Part shown: piece after piece, positions 37,260-45,277 of the stretch | Numbering within the stretch: position 1 is the stretch's first letter | Layout of the letters: every line of letters starts with the position of its first letter | NCBI RefSeq assembly: GCF_030408035.1 | Contig: NZ_JASDCF010000009.1 | Coordinates: 34,273-98,272, forward strand | Length of the DNA: 64,000 nucleotides | Source of the DNA: Psychrobacter sp. APC 3426 | GTDB lineage: Bacteria > Pseudomonadota > Gammaproteobacteria > Pseudomonadales > Moraxellaceae | Direction of reading: 5' to 3' | The notes under the pieces: generated by a model | What the model was told of the DNA's origin: nothing | What the model saw: the letters and a program-made list of their open reading frames with translations, nothing else | The model's database searches: none | Made by a program: the position numbers and the translations under genes

Positions 37260-38208
37260 AGCGAAGCACTGCTTCGCCCCGACGCAAGGGGAGAGCTATG
37301 CTCGAGTTGGCGACGGCGTACTTCGCGAGAAACAGTTAGTCAGGTACGCCTTTATCAAAGACAACCAGCAAGTCTTTAGCATTAGTAGCATGTGCCGCGT
37401 ACTACAGGTTAAACCCTCAAGCTACTATGACTGGCTAAGTCGTGATCTCAGCTGTCAGCAGGTACATCGTAATCAGTGCGAGTTACTGGTTAAAGCGGCT
37501 CACAATGAAACGAAAGAACGTTATGGCGCAGATCGACTGCATGCTCATCTAAGCGAGCAAGGCCATAACATTAGCCTGTATATGGTAAGAAGCATCAAAG
37601 AGCAACACGGCATTAAATGTCGTCGTTATAAGCGCTTTAAAGTCACCACCGACTCCAATCACAACAAGCTGGTCTATCCAAACGTGCTCGATCAGAAGTT
37701 TGACACCAGTCGCCCTAACCAAGCATGGGTAAGCGACATCACCTATATCTGGACACATGAGGGCTGGTTGTATTTAGCGGGAGTCAAAGACTTATATACC
37801 AAAGAGCTGGTCGGCTATGCGATCAACAAACGCATGACCGCAGATTTGGTCTGTCGCGCATTGAACATGGCCATCAAGAATAAACGTCCAAGCAAAGGGC
37901 TAATCGTTCATTCAGACAGAGGCAGTCAGTATTGCAGTCACGCCTACCACAAGACCATTAAGCAGCATCAATTTATAGGCTCAATGAGCGGCAAAGGCAA
38001 CTGTTTCGATAACGCTCCGATAGAAAGCTTCTAGGGCACTTTAAAGAACGAGCTGGTATATCATCAGGATTATAAGACTAGATTTGCAGCGATCAACGAT
38101 ATTATTAGATACATCGAGCTGTACTACAACCAGACGAGGATTCAAAAGGGTTTGGGCTATCAATCGCCAAGACAGGTGTGGTTTGATTATTATCGTCAGG
38201 CTGCGTAA
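37246..38208 (+). pseudogene. IS3 orfB transposase with a TAG nonsense codon (copy 2)
   Basis: An ATG within the insert (37246) is in frame with orfB, giving a new start and leader (MRRDKAKHCF...) and a possible stop-start coupling with orfA (the two frames overlap by 14 nt). Catalytic motifs WVSDITYIW, VHSDRGSQY and NAPIES are present. TAG at 38032-38034 replaces the Trp codon of NAPIESFW, just after the Glu; the homologous frame continues to TAA at 38206-38208. The last 58 residues would be lost. Confidence 0.85.
37247..37308 (+). repeat. 62-nt structured insert at IS3 slippery site (element copy B)
   Basis: Begins TGAGGAGGGATAAAGCG and ends GCTATGCTCGAGTT. Hairpins CGAAGCACTGCTTCG, CCCC...GGGG around GACGCAA, and GAGCTATGCTC. 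It replaces three A of the A6G site compared with copy 1, net gain 59 bp. It differs from copy A at only a handful of positions, some compensatory (CCCC/GGGG here, TCCC/GACG there). Confidence 0.82.
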
Positions 38209-38368
38209 TTAAAATCTCCCAAGTTTATGTGTACGGATTTGACGGCAGGGGTCATACCATGTATGTTAACTGCTAGAAATAAGACAGTTAAAGTCTGAAA
38301 GCACTCAACATTGGATGAGTGCTTTCTATGCTGAAAATAACATAGACTATATAAAAGGTGATGAAATA

Positions 38369-41122
38369 ATGACTAATAATAAAAACACTGAACCTTGGAT
38401 GCAAGAGCTTTGGAACCTAGCTGATAAATTCCAAATATCTGATGATGTTATTCCTCGCGATGCAGTAGGTTTAGAACAACTAAATGAGTTAAAACTAGAA
38501 CAACTAAATGAGTTAAAACTAGAAGATCTAGACTTAAAACTAGAAGATCTAGACGCTGAGGCCTTTGAACTAATTAAGTTAATCTCAAAATTACCCAATC
38601 TAAAAATCCTCGACTTAAGTTATTATGGAGGCGAATCTCTACCAGAGGAAATTGTTAATCTAACCTCTCTCGAACAGCTTAAAATACATGAGTCAGCATT
38701 AGAAAGGTTACCTGAGAATATCTCTAGACTTGAGAATCTTAAGTCCATAGACCTATTTGCGTGTGATGTGCTTCAAGATTTCCCAGATGATTTTTTTCAA
38801 CTTACGCAGTTAGAGGAGCTACTACTTTATAGTACTGAGCTTTACTCAGATGAAATAGGTTCATTAAAGAAATTGAAAAAGCTATCTCTTTCAGGAGATC
38901 TATACGAAATTCCTGTCTGGATATTCGATTTAAAAGAACTTACTGAGCTGTGTTTAAATGAGGGAGCCCTATCAGAGATACCTTCAGAAATTGGTGAGCT
39001 CACAAAGTTAGAGTATTTAGACTTAGGAGTCAACGAACGTATAACTAAGCTACCTGAAAGCTTCGGTAATTTAACCAATCTAAAGCACCTCTCGCTAGAT
39101 TGCTGTAGCTTACAAAGCCTCCCAGAAAGCTTTGTTAATTTAACCCAGTTAGAAGAGCTAGAGCTAGGTCCTAGTGATATGAATACCTTAGACCGTCTGT
39201 CTCATGGAGTCACTGAGTTTCTCACTCAACTGGGTGATACCGTTTCTGGTTGGGAAAAGAAAGAACCCGCCGAACCTTGGATGCTAGAGCTTTGGGATTG
39301 GGCTGATAAATCTAAGATATCCGAATATGATATTCCAAGAGATGTTGAGTTTCTACAGAACCCCTATGCAATTACCCTTGATAATTTAACTGCCAAGAAG
39401 TTATCTGAGTTCTGTAATAAGTTCGCACAACTAAAGAATTTGGATTTTCTTCATATATACTTAAAAGGCTCCTTAAGTAATATCCCTAATGGGATTGGTA
39501 ACTTTAGCAATCTTAAATCACTAACTATCAGGGGTTTTGGACTAACGTCACTGCCTAAAACTATTGGTAACTTAGAGAACCTAACAAGCTTAGACATTAG
39601 TGGTAACCAGCTAACATCACTGCCTGAAACTATTGGCAACCTAGAAAATCTGACAGACTTAAGTATTGATGATAACCAGCTAACATCACTGCCTGATAGT
39701 ATTGCTAACTTAGAAAACCTAACAAGCTTAGATATTAGTTTTAGCGAGCTAACATCACTGCCTGAAACTATTGGTAACTTTAGCAATCTTAAATCACTAA
39801 CTATCAGGGGTTTTGGACTAACGTCACTGCCTGAAACTATTGGCAACCTAGAAAATCTTACAGACTTAAACATTAGTCGTAACCAGCTAACATCACTGCC
39901 TGATAGTATTGCTAACTTAGAAAACCTAACAAGCTTAGGCATTAGTGGTAACCAGCTAACATCACTACCTGAAACTATTGGCAACCTAGAAAATCTTACA
40001 GACTTAATCATTAGTGATAACCAGCTAACATCACTACCTGAAACTATTGGCAACCTAGAAAATCTTACAGACTTAATCATTAGTGATAACCAGCTAACAT
40101 CACTACCTGAAACTATTGGCAACCTAGAAAATCTTACAGACTTAAACATTAGTGATAACCAGCTAACATCACTGCCTGAAACTATTGGCAACCTAGAAAA
40201 TCTTACAGACTTAAACATTAGTCGTAACCAGCTAACATCACTGCCTGAAAGTATTGGTAACTTAAAAAAACTGACACGCTTAGAAACTTGGAATAACCAG
40301 CTAACATTATTACCTGAAACTATTGACAACCTAGAAAATCTTACATACTTAATCATTAGTGGTAACCAGCTAACATCACTGCCTGAAAGTATTGGTAATT
40401 TAGAAAACTTAACAACCTTAGACATTAGTGATAACCAGCTAACATCACTGCCTGAAAGCATCATCAATCTCACTGAATTATTCTATATTTCACTTTCAGG
40501 TAACGAGCTTAATAATTATTCCGATAAAGTTAAGGATTTTTTAATTCAACTGATTAATAACAATGCTCTTGATGATTGGCAACCTCAAGATTTTGTTAAA
40601 GAACAACCGACAGACAATATTATTGAGTCATATATTCACAGTGTACCTAATGAGGTAAAAGAAACTGTTAATTTAGATGACTTTGACCTTAGTGAACTAG
40701 AACAAGAAATTATAGACCGCTTAGATCAAATCATTGTTAATAATATTGCTCACTTTAGAGAGCAAGGTGATTTTAAAGTCAGGCCAGGCTATGGTTATGA
40801 TAAGTTCTATTTAGACTGGGTTGATGGTTCGTATGATATGAGCCTTCAAAGCTTGATTCACTACATTATGTATGAAGACGGTATCTATAAAAAAGTACTG
40901 AATAAAAATCAGTATGCTCGTCTTCTCCATATAGTCAATGAACAACCTGAGTCAATTTTTAGTGCTGATGAATTAATTGATGAAAATTACAGTCAATTAC
41001 AATATGACTTTTTAGACTATTTTTACTATACATCCATTAAGTTTGTATACGATAAATTAACAAGCCTTGATTTTGATGTCTCTGATGCTTTTTCTGAATA
41101 CCTAGGAATAGACCCATATTAG
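38369..41122 (+). CDS. Large double LRR protein, 917 aa, truncated by duplication
   Basis: Start 38369 is preceded by AAAAGGTG. Two family caps are present: residues 8-40 (PWMQELWNLADKFQISDDVI) and about 298-330 (PWMLELWDWADKSKISEYDI), each followed by its own LRR block, so the protein is an internal duplication. The second block (about 385-705) has 23-residue units nearly identical to one another (LTSLPETIGNLENLTDLNIS), reflected in 69-bp DNA repeats. A helical 190-residue region follows. The frame ends at TAG 41120-41122 created by a 17-bp tandem duplication; the original protein continued another 150 residues. Cytoplasmic; function unknown. Confidence 0.82.
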   Translation: MTNNKNTEPWMQELWNLADKFQISDDVIPRDAVGLEQLNELKLEQLNELKLEDLDLKLEDLDAEAFELIKLISKLPNLKILDLSYYGGESLPEEIVNLTSLEQLKIHESALERLPENISRLENLKSIDLFACDVLQDFPDDFFQLTQLEELLLYSTELYSDEIGSLKKLKKLSLSGDLYEIPVWIFDLKELTELCLNEGALSEIPSEIGELTKLEYLDLGVNERITKLPESFGNLTNLKHLSLDCCSLQSLPESFVNLTQLEELELGPSDMNTLDRLSHGVTEFLTQLGDTVSGWEKKEPAEPWMLELWDWADKSKISEYDIPRDVEFLQNPYAITLDNLTAKKLSEFCNKFAQLKNLDFLHIYLKGSLSNIPNGIGNFSNLKSLTIRGFGLTSLPKTIGNLENLTSLDISGNQLTSLPETIGNLENLTDLSIDDNQLTSLPDSIANLENLTSLDISFSELTSLPETIGNFSNLKSLTIRGFGLTSLPETIGNLENLTDLNISRNQLTSLPDSIANLENLTSLGISGNQLTSLPETIGNLENLTDLIISDNQLTSLPETIGNLENLTDLIISDNQLTSLPETIGNLENLTDLNISDNQLTSLPETIGNLENLTDLNISRNQLTSLPESIGNLKKLTRLETWNNQLTLLPETIDNLENLTYLIISGNQLTSLPESIGNLENLTTLDISDNQLTSLPESIINLTELFYISLSGNELNNYSDKVKDFLIQLINNNALDDWQPQDFVKEQPTDNIIESYIHSVPNEVKETVNLDDFDLSELEQEIIDRLDQIIVNNIAHFREQGDFKVRPGYGYDKFYLDWVDGSYDMSLQSLIHYIMYEDGIYKKVLNKNQYARLLHIVNEQPESIFSADELIDENYSQLQYDFLDYFYYTSIKFVYDKLTSLDFDVSDAFSEYLGIDPY
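39600..40465 (+). repeat. 69-bp tandem repeats coding for LRR units
   Basis: About twelve 69-bp units, several identical in sequence over most of their length (for example those starting near 39968, 40037, 40106 and 40175). Each codes for one 23-residue LRR. Such conservation at synonymous positions shows recent expansion or homogenisation, and unit number is likely to vary among strains. Confidence 0.85.
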
Positions 41123-41583
41123 GAATAGACCCATATGATGAGGATTATGACGAGGAAGATGATGAAGACTACGAATCAGAAACTGAAGATGACTCATCCA
41201 ATATAGCTACTTATGACTCTTTTGAAATAACGGAACCTGCGCTGATTATTCGTATCAATCTAGAAGACTCAGACAATATTAGTGCGCAAGACCTGTACAA
41301 CACTACTCGCAGTGCATGGAGAATTAATCTAGAGCGTGCGAATAACGTAGAGTATGTATTATCAGTTCACCAAGGTATTGTAAAAGAAGTCTATAAAGTA
41401 TCTGGGTGGTATGATGCGGGAACTACTTTTATGCCAAAACGTGAAGACATTATAGGTTCTGGGCGCTATGAATTCGTTGGGACAGTAGCTGAAGATGCTA
41501 TTAGAGATAAGTATCTGAATGCATCGGTTAAGCATTTGTTTAAAAAAGGAAATGCCCAGCCTGTCATGTACTTTAACTGCTAG
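41123..41583 (+). pseudogene. Detached C-terminal domain of the LRR gene (EVE/PUA-like)
   Basis: In a frame shifted from the LRR gene, GIDPYDEDYDEEDDEDYESE then about 110 residues: PALIIRINLEDSD, DLYNTTRSAWRINLERANNV, EYVLSVHQGIVKEVYKVSGW, GTVAEDAIRDKYLNASVKH, and PVMYFNC at the end. This matches the pattern of a small domain often found at the end of restriction-type proteins (LYE-TRG-W-x-R...A-YAL-V-x-G-VREV). It is probably PUA/EVE-like. Removing the 17-bp duplication at 41120-41136 joins it in frame to the LRR protein. No own start is apparent. Confidence 0.75.
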
Positions 41584-41624
41584 GCTAGCAAATCCACTGT
41601 TTATACTCAAAAAAAGGAGATTTC

Positions 41625-41696
41625 TATGTCTAGTCTTTTTTCAAAAATTGCGGGCATCTTTGGCAAGTCAGAACCTAAAGAGAGCCCATCCCGAAT
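41625..41696 (+). pseudogene. Start of a small gene cut by IS256
   Basis: ATG 41625, preceded by AAAGGAG seven bases upstream, begins MSSLFSKIAGIFGKSEPKES and reaches the IS256 end (CTGTGTAACTGC) after 24 codons. The strong ribosome site and amphipathic start suggest a real gene following the LRR gene, possibly its partner. The remaining part is not found beyond the mobile-element mosaic. Confidence 0.5.
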
Positions 41697-41712
41697 TCTG
41701 TGTAACTGCCCT

Positions 41713-42836
41713 TTAGATTAAATGCTTACTGATACGATCATCAAACATAATCATAAAGCGATTAAGAGCAGACGTCCAGTTACGGATGGGCATCGACCAC
41801 CTTGACGACGCCTGCTGAGTTGCTAGGTAGACTACCTTGAATGCTGCCTGATCAGACGGGAACACCTTACGCTTATTCACCGCTGTCCGAATCACGCTGT
41901 TTAAAGACTCAATAGCATTGGTGGTATAGATGGCTTTTCTGATATCTTTCGGATACTCAAAGAACACCGTTAAGCCCTCCCAGTTATTACGCCAAGACTT
42001 GATGACATGCGGGTACTCTGTGCCCCAAGTCTCATCAAAGTGCTCGAGATTGGCCTCTGCCATCTCAAGCGTATCAGCACCGTAGATGGCCTTTAAATCA
42101 GCTGCTACGGCCTTCTTGTCCGTCCAAGGTACGAACTTCATCGAATAGCGCACCATATGCACGATACACAGCTGAACCTGAGCGTTAGGGTAGACCGTAT
42201 TGATGGCATCAGGGAAGCCTTTTAAACCATCGACACAGGCAATAAGAATATCTTGAACCCCGCGGTTTTGTAGCTCAGTGAGAACACCAAGCCAGAATTT
42301 AGCGCCCTCGTTCTCTGATAGCCACATACCAAGCAGCTCTTTTTTACCATCAAGTCCCACGCCTAGCGCCAGATAGATCGCCTTGTTGATGATCTGCTTG
42401 TCCTGACGAACTTTGACGACAATGCAGTCTAAGTAGACGATAGGATAGACGCTGCTCAGTGGCCGGTTCTGCCAAGCGGTGATGTCATCCAAGATGTTGT
42501 CAGTGACTCTGGAAACCAAGCTGCTTGAGATGTCGACGTCGTAGATGTCCTTGATGGTTTCGACAATCTCAGTAGTGGTTTGACCTTTGGCGTATGAGCG
42601 AGGATCAGCAAGTGTCTGGGAGACACTTGCCCGAAGCGCAAGACGTAAGGCTATGCCTGTAGTGAAATATGATTTTGTCATCAAGACCTGAAATACGGGT
42701 TTGATGCTTACTGACAAGTACAGGCTCAAAGCTACTGTCGCGGTCTCTGGGGGTGGAGATCTCAAGCTCGCCTGTGTCGCTACGGACTCTCTTTTTAGTG
42801 TACCCATTGCGCTTATTAGGCCTGTCTGGGTAATCA
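41713..42836 (-). pseudogene. IS256-family transposase, truncated and interrupted
   Basis: Mutator-type DDE transposase. Core motifs: YLDCIVVKVRQD with the first Asp, ACVDGLKGFPDAI with the second Asp and a C-terminal NAIESLNSVIR with the Glu. Upstream of YAKGQTTTEIVE the true frame (NRRNGYTKKRV, STPRDRDSSFEPVLV, LDDKIIFHY) is separated by the 67-nt insert, which shifts the frame and adds a stop. The N-terminal approximately 60-70 residues are missing. Non-functional. Confidence 0.85.
42593..42659 (+). repeat. 67-nt structured insert in IS256 transposase (element copy C)
   Basis: On the plus strand it begins TATGAGCGAGGATCAG and ends GGCTATGCCTG. Hairpins: GCAAGTGTC...GACACTTGC and GGCTATGCC, with CCCGAAGCGCAAGACG between them. 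Order and conserved blocks (ATGAG, GGAT, hairpin, CCCGA, GCAAG, GCTATGC) match copies A and B although the hairpin arms differ, which indicates common descent with preserved secondary structure. The host transposase would otherwise read IIFHYAKGQ across this site. Confidence 0.72.
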
Positions 42837-42901
42837 CCCCAAAAAATAATAACACTTAAAAGTAGAAACTAACTGCTAAAATACCAGCAGGAGATTTCGA
42901 C

Positions 42902-43168
42902 ATGAAAAAATCAAGATTTACCGACACCCAGATAGTTAATATACTCAAACAAGCAGAACAAGGCGTGCCTGTCAGTGACATACTGCGTGAGCACAATATA
43001 AGTCAGAGCACCTTCTACAAATGGCGGAGTAAATACGGCGGCATGGATGCCTCACTGATTACCCGTCTTAAAGAATTAGAAGCTGAGAACGCTCGCTTAA
43101 AGAAAATGTACGCTGAAGAACGGTTAAAATCAGATATCCTACAGGATGCCATGTCAAAAAAGTGGTAG
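42902..43168 (+). CDS. IS3-family orfA, HTH transposase subunit, 88 aa
   Basis: HTH_Tnp_1 type: FTDTQIVNILKQAEQGVPVS, ILREHNISQSTFYKWRSKYG, then a coiled-coil helix (LKELEAENARLKKMYAEERL) ending DAMSKKW. Ribosome site CAGGAG lies nine bases upstream. OrfB overlaps by 7 nt, the usual arrangement in the IS407/IS51-like subgroups. Confidence 0.88.
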   Translation: MKKSRFTDTQIVNILKQAEQGVPVSDILREHNISQSTFYKWRSKYGGMDASLITRLKELEAENARLKKMYAEERLKSDILQDAMSKKW

Positions 43169-43355
43169 CGCCCTCTAGGCGCAAAGAGCTAGCTCAGCAT
43201 TACATCAAAGCCAGAGGTATTAGCATCCGTTTAGCCTGTCTGATCTTTAATATCAGCATAACCTGCTATTACTATCAGCCAAAGACAGCGGATGAGAATG
43301 AGCAGATAGCTAAGCTATTGACTGACTTAACAAGCAGTCATAAAAATTGGGGTTT
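43162..43355 (+). pseudogene. IS3-family orfB, first 65 codons only
   Basis: Starts MVAPSRRKELAQHYIKARG and reaches LTSSHKNWG before homology is lost. The catalytic core is absent. The frame runs on to 43476 into unrelated sequence. Confidence 0.8.
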
Positions 43356-43371
43356 GTTGTTCAGCCATGCC

Positions 43372-43699
43372 CTAATTCCCTATTCTACTCTTCTTAAACT
43401 GCTCAGCCTGGTCGAATATCTCTGTATATACCTTATCACGATCGATCTTCTGCCAAATAAAACACGTTCTCTTTGATGTATGCCTGCACTACGTCAATGC
43501 ACTTCTCTTGGCCTGCATCTATCAGCTCATGCTTGCGCTTCTTGAAAATATCACTGATAAACTCTAAGAAGATAAGACGTGAGACGATGTGCTTATATTC
43601 TAATGACTGAACGCTACCACGTAGCTTATTGGCTACATCCCATAAGGATTCTTCAAAGCGCACTTCTTTTTTATCACTCTTTTTGGTTGTTTTTGCCAT
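43372..43699 (-). pseudogene. hsdM: Remnant of a type I restriction locus (hsdM 5' end)
   Basis: The first 78 residues match the N-terminal helical domain of type I methylase HsdM: FEESLWDVANKLRGSVQSLE, YKHIVSRLIFLEFISDIF, KKRKHEL, ENVFYL. The frame then stops. In the next frame 27 residues follow (WQKIDRDKVYTEIFDQAEQF then KKSRIGN and stop at 43372), which looks like the end of a type I HsdR subunit (QAE-F-K motif), so a deletion may have joined hsdM to hsdR. The HsdR identity is tentative. Confidence 0.7.
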
Positions 43700-43889
43700 G
43701 CTTTAGGGTCTCTATATTTTGATACGTAATTATGCAACGAATGAATAATTAGCCGTACAAGAGATGAATTTACTTAGTGGTAACAATTCTAGCGGTATTA
43801 TGCGTTTAAGCAAGCTTATCTACCAACTAATTTTCGGGGTACTGCGTTGTTTGGGATGGGTTATGAAAACTTTCTTATACCTATTACCC

Positions 43890-44168
43890 TCACCTCTTAA
43901 ACCGCCTAACACTACTCACCACCACCCCAAACAGCTCAAGCGATCCTTTCACCACGATATCTGCATAGTTCTCATTATGAGCTCGTAAGATAATATGCTC
44001 ACCGAGTATCAGCTGCTTGGCGGTAAAGCCGTCATCGACTAGTGCAATCACGATATCTTTATTTTTAGCGCTTAATGAGCGATCCACAATCAAGATATCA
44101 TTAGGATAGATACCCATATCGATCATGCTATCGCCTTCGACTTCTACCAAGTAGGTTGTCGTTGGGCT
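43890..44168 (-). pseudogene. umuD: umuD 3' fragment
   Basis: 93 residues of the S24 peptidase domain of a UmuD-like protein: TTTYLVEVEGDSMIDMGIYP has the catalytic Ser (GDSM), IVIALVDDGFTAKQLIL has the catalytic Lys, and it ends ELFGVVVSSVRRFKR. The N-terminal part with the autocleavage site is missing. It is joined directly to a umuC 5' fragment upstream, the reverse of the natural umuD-umuC order. Confidence 0.82.
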
Positions 44169-44169
44169 A

Positions 44170-44574
44170 TGAATAAGTAGTGTACTGCTCGACGATACTT
44201 TTGAGCTTACGCCCATAACTATCAAGATCAGTCATCGCAGTAGGATAATCAGCTAAGTATAAAAAGGCTTCATCGATAGAATAGACTTCAACGGTAGGAC
44301 ACAGCTTTTCAAGGGTACTCATGACTCTGTGAGACATATCAGCATAGAGGGTGTAGTTAGAACTAAAGACGGTAACGTTGTTCTGCGCACAGAAGTCTTT
44401 AACCTTAAAGTATGGCACACCCATCTTGATACCGAGCTGCTTTGCCTCGCTTGATCGCACCACCACACAGCCGTCGTTGTTAGAGAGCACTACTACCGCC
44501 TTATCTCTTAGATCAGGGCGAAAGAGCTTCTCACAGTTGGCATAAAAGCTGTTGCAGTCGATGAGCGCATACAT
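44170..44574 (-). pseudogene. umuC: umuC 5' fragment
   Basis: About 133 residues of a Y-family polymerase: MYALIDCNSFYANCEKLFRP (first catalytic Asp), the VVVLSNNDGCVVVRS strand and YSIDEAFLYL (SIDE catalytic motif) are all present. The frame is cut after KSIVEQYTTY, then continues out of frame into umuD. A deletion between a umuC and a following umuD copy (tandem umuDC operons) would produce this junction. Confidence 0.85.
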
Positions 44575-44687
44575 GGTTATCTCAGTAAAGGTATCTACAA
44601 GCTTGTCAAAACCTTTAGACCGCTTGAAATGCACTATAATCGCTATTAGTTGGTTTTTATAACATCATTTATTAGATAGGAGCGGTT

Positions 44688-44981
44688 ATGAGTATCTATT
44701 TGGTCAGTCGTCATAAAGGTGCAGTGGATTGGATGAACCACATGGGGCATCTGTATGATACCCACTTAACGCATCTGACTGATTATCAGGCGCTGTCGGC
44801 TGGTGATACCATCATCGGGTCATTGCCGATCAATATCGTCGCTGATCTCAATGAGTTAGGTGTGAGTTATCAGCATCTAAGCCTATACATCCCAGAGCAT
44901 TTGCGCGGGATGGAGCTGACAGCTGCGCAGCTATCCGCACTTGATGCTAAGCTTGAGCCGTACGAGGTCAAGCGGATTTAG
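44688..44981 (+). CDS. csx16: Csx16 (VVA1548 family) CRISPR ancillary protein
   Basis: 97 aa, the usual size. Family features: MSIYLVSRHKGAVDW at the start, DYQALSAGDTIIGSLPINIV with the GD-x-(V/I)-IG-(S/T)LP motif, and LSLYIPEHLRGMELTAAQL at the end. Ribosome site AGGAG lies seven bases upstream. Members of this family accompany type III systems and have been linked to breakdown of cyclic oligoadenylate; the assignment of that activity here is inference. It is separated from the cas genes by array 1 and is followed by a strong terminator. Confidence 0.88.
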   Translation: MSIYLVSRHKGAVDWMNHMGHLYDTHLTHLTDYQALSAGDTIIGSLPINIVADLNELGVSYQHLSLYIPEHLRGMELTAAQLSALDAKLEPYEVKRI

Positions 44982-45031
44982 ATAACACTGTGCTGCGACT
45001 GCCGCCCTGTCAATAACACCAGATGAACCAT

Positions 45032-45071
45032 AAACCAAAAAAGCCACCTAGCTAGGTGGCTTTTTTGGTTT
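45032..45071. terminator. Bidirectional intrinsic terminator
   Basis: A 40-bp perfect palindrome with the core AAAGCCACCTAGCTAGGTGG between A and T runs. It ends csx16 transcription and also protects against minus-strand transcription leaving array 1. Confidence 0.9.
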
Positions 45072-45217
45072 ATGGCTTGGTAATAAGTATATGATAAACA
45101 CCTGAGAAGCAATCAGTCTTTCAAAAACCTTCAAGCCATTCTAACCAAGTTAATCAAGTTTGCAAAAATATAAATCCTCTTGCACTCGATTGAGTCAGTG
45201 TTTCGTTATTTCCTTCA

Positions 45218-45241
45218 GAGAATCCTATTTAAAGGATTCTC
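45218..45241. promoter_or_regulatory. Trailer hairpin of array 1
   Basis: GAGAATCCTATTTAAAGGAT forms an inverted repeat with 45241. An almost identical hairpin (AATCCTTTAAATAGGATT) follows array 2 at 63367-63390, also preceded by a TCGCAAG word. It lies downstream of both arrays in transcription direction and could act as a terminator or an end marker. Confidence 0.7.
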
Positions 45242-45277
45242 TCTTGCGAGACTAAAAAAGCAGTGCTTTTTCTTAAC

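Larger units (their letters stand above)
36929..38254 (+). mobile_element. IS3-family (IS150-like) insertion sequence, copy 2, with 62-nt insert
   Basis: The same element as 6025-7291, in the opposite orientation. The right end reads ...GACGGCAGGGGTCA; the left end has AACCGTAGAGGTAAACTTGG. Length 1326 bp, exactly 59 bp more than copy 1, the net size of the structured insert at 37247-37308. It cut the alpha/beta hydrolase gene. OrfB carries a nonsense codon, so it is not autonomous. Confidence 0.9.
41697..42837 (-). mobile_element. IS256-family element, 5' truncated
   Basis: The 3' terminal repeat region is at 41697-41715 and the transposase is on the minus strand. The 5' part is cut by the IS3 fragment beginning about 42838. 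It also carries the structured insert at 42593-42659. The terminal word is shared with the fragment at 20.2 kb. Confidence 0.82.
42838..43355 (+). mobile_element. IS3-family element, 3' truncated
   Basis: Contains a complete orfA (42902-43168) and 65 codons of orfB (from 43162), then homology ends near 43355 in SSHKNWG. It interrupts the 5' part of the IS256 gene on its left and abuts the hsdM remnant on its right. A different IS3 subgroup from the other copies in this window. Confidence 0.8.

Noticed and set aside
39451..40473. 340-codon open frame on the minus strand
   Set aside because: It is the reverse of the 69-bp LRR repeats; the repetitive composition keeps the opposite strand open. 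The coding sense is clearly the plus strand.
43764..43988. 74-codon plus-strand frame between hsdM and umuD remnants
   Set aside because: Mostly antisense to the umuD fragment, without a convincing ribosome site.
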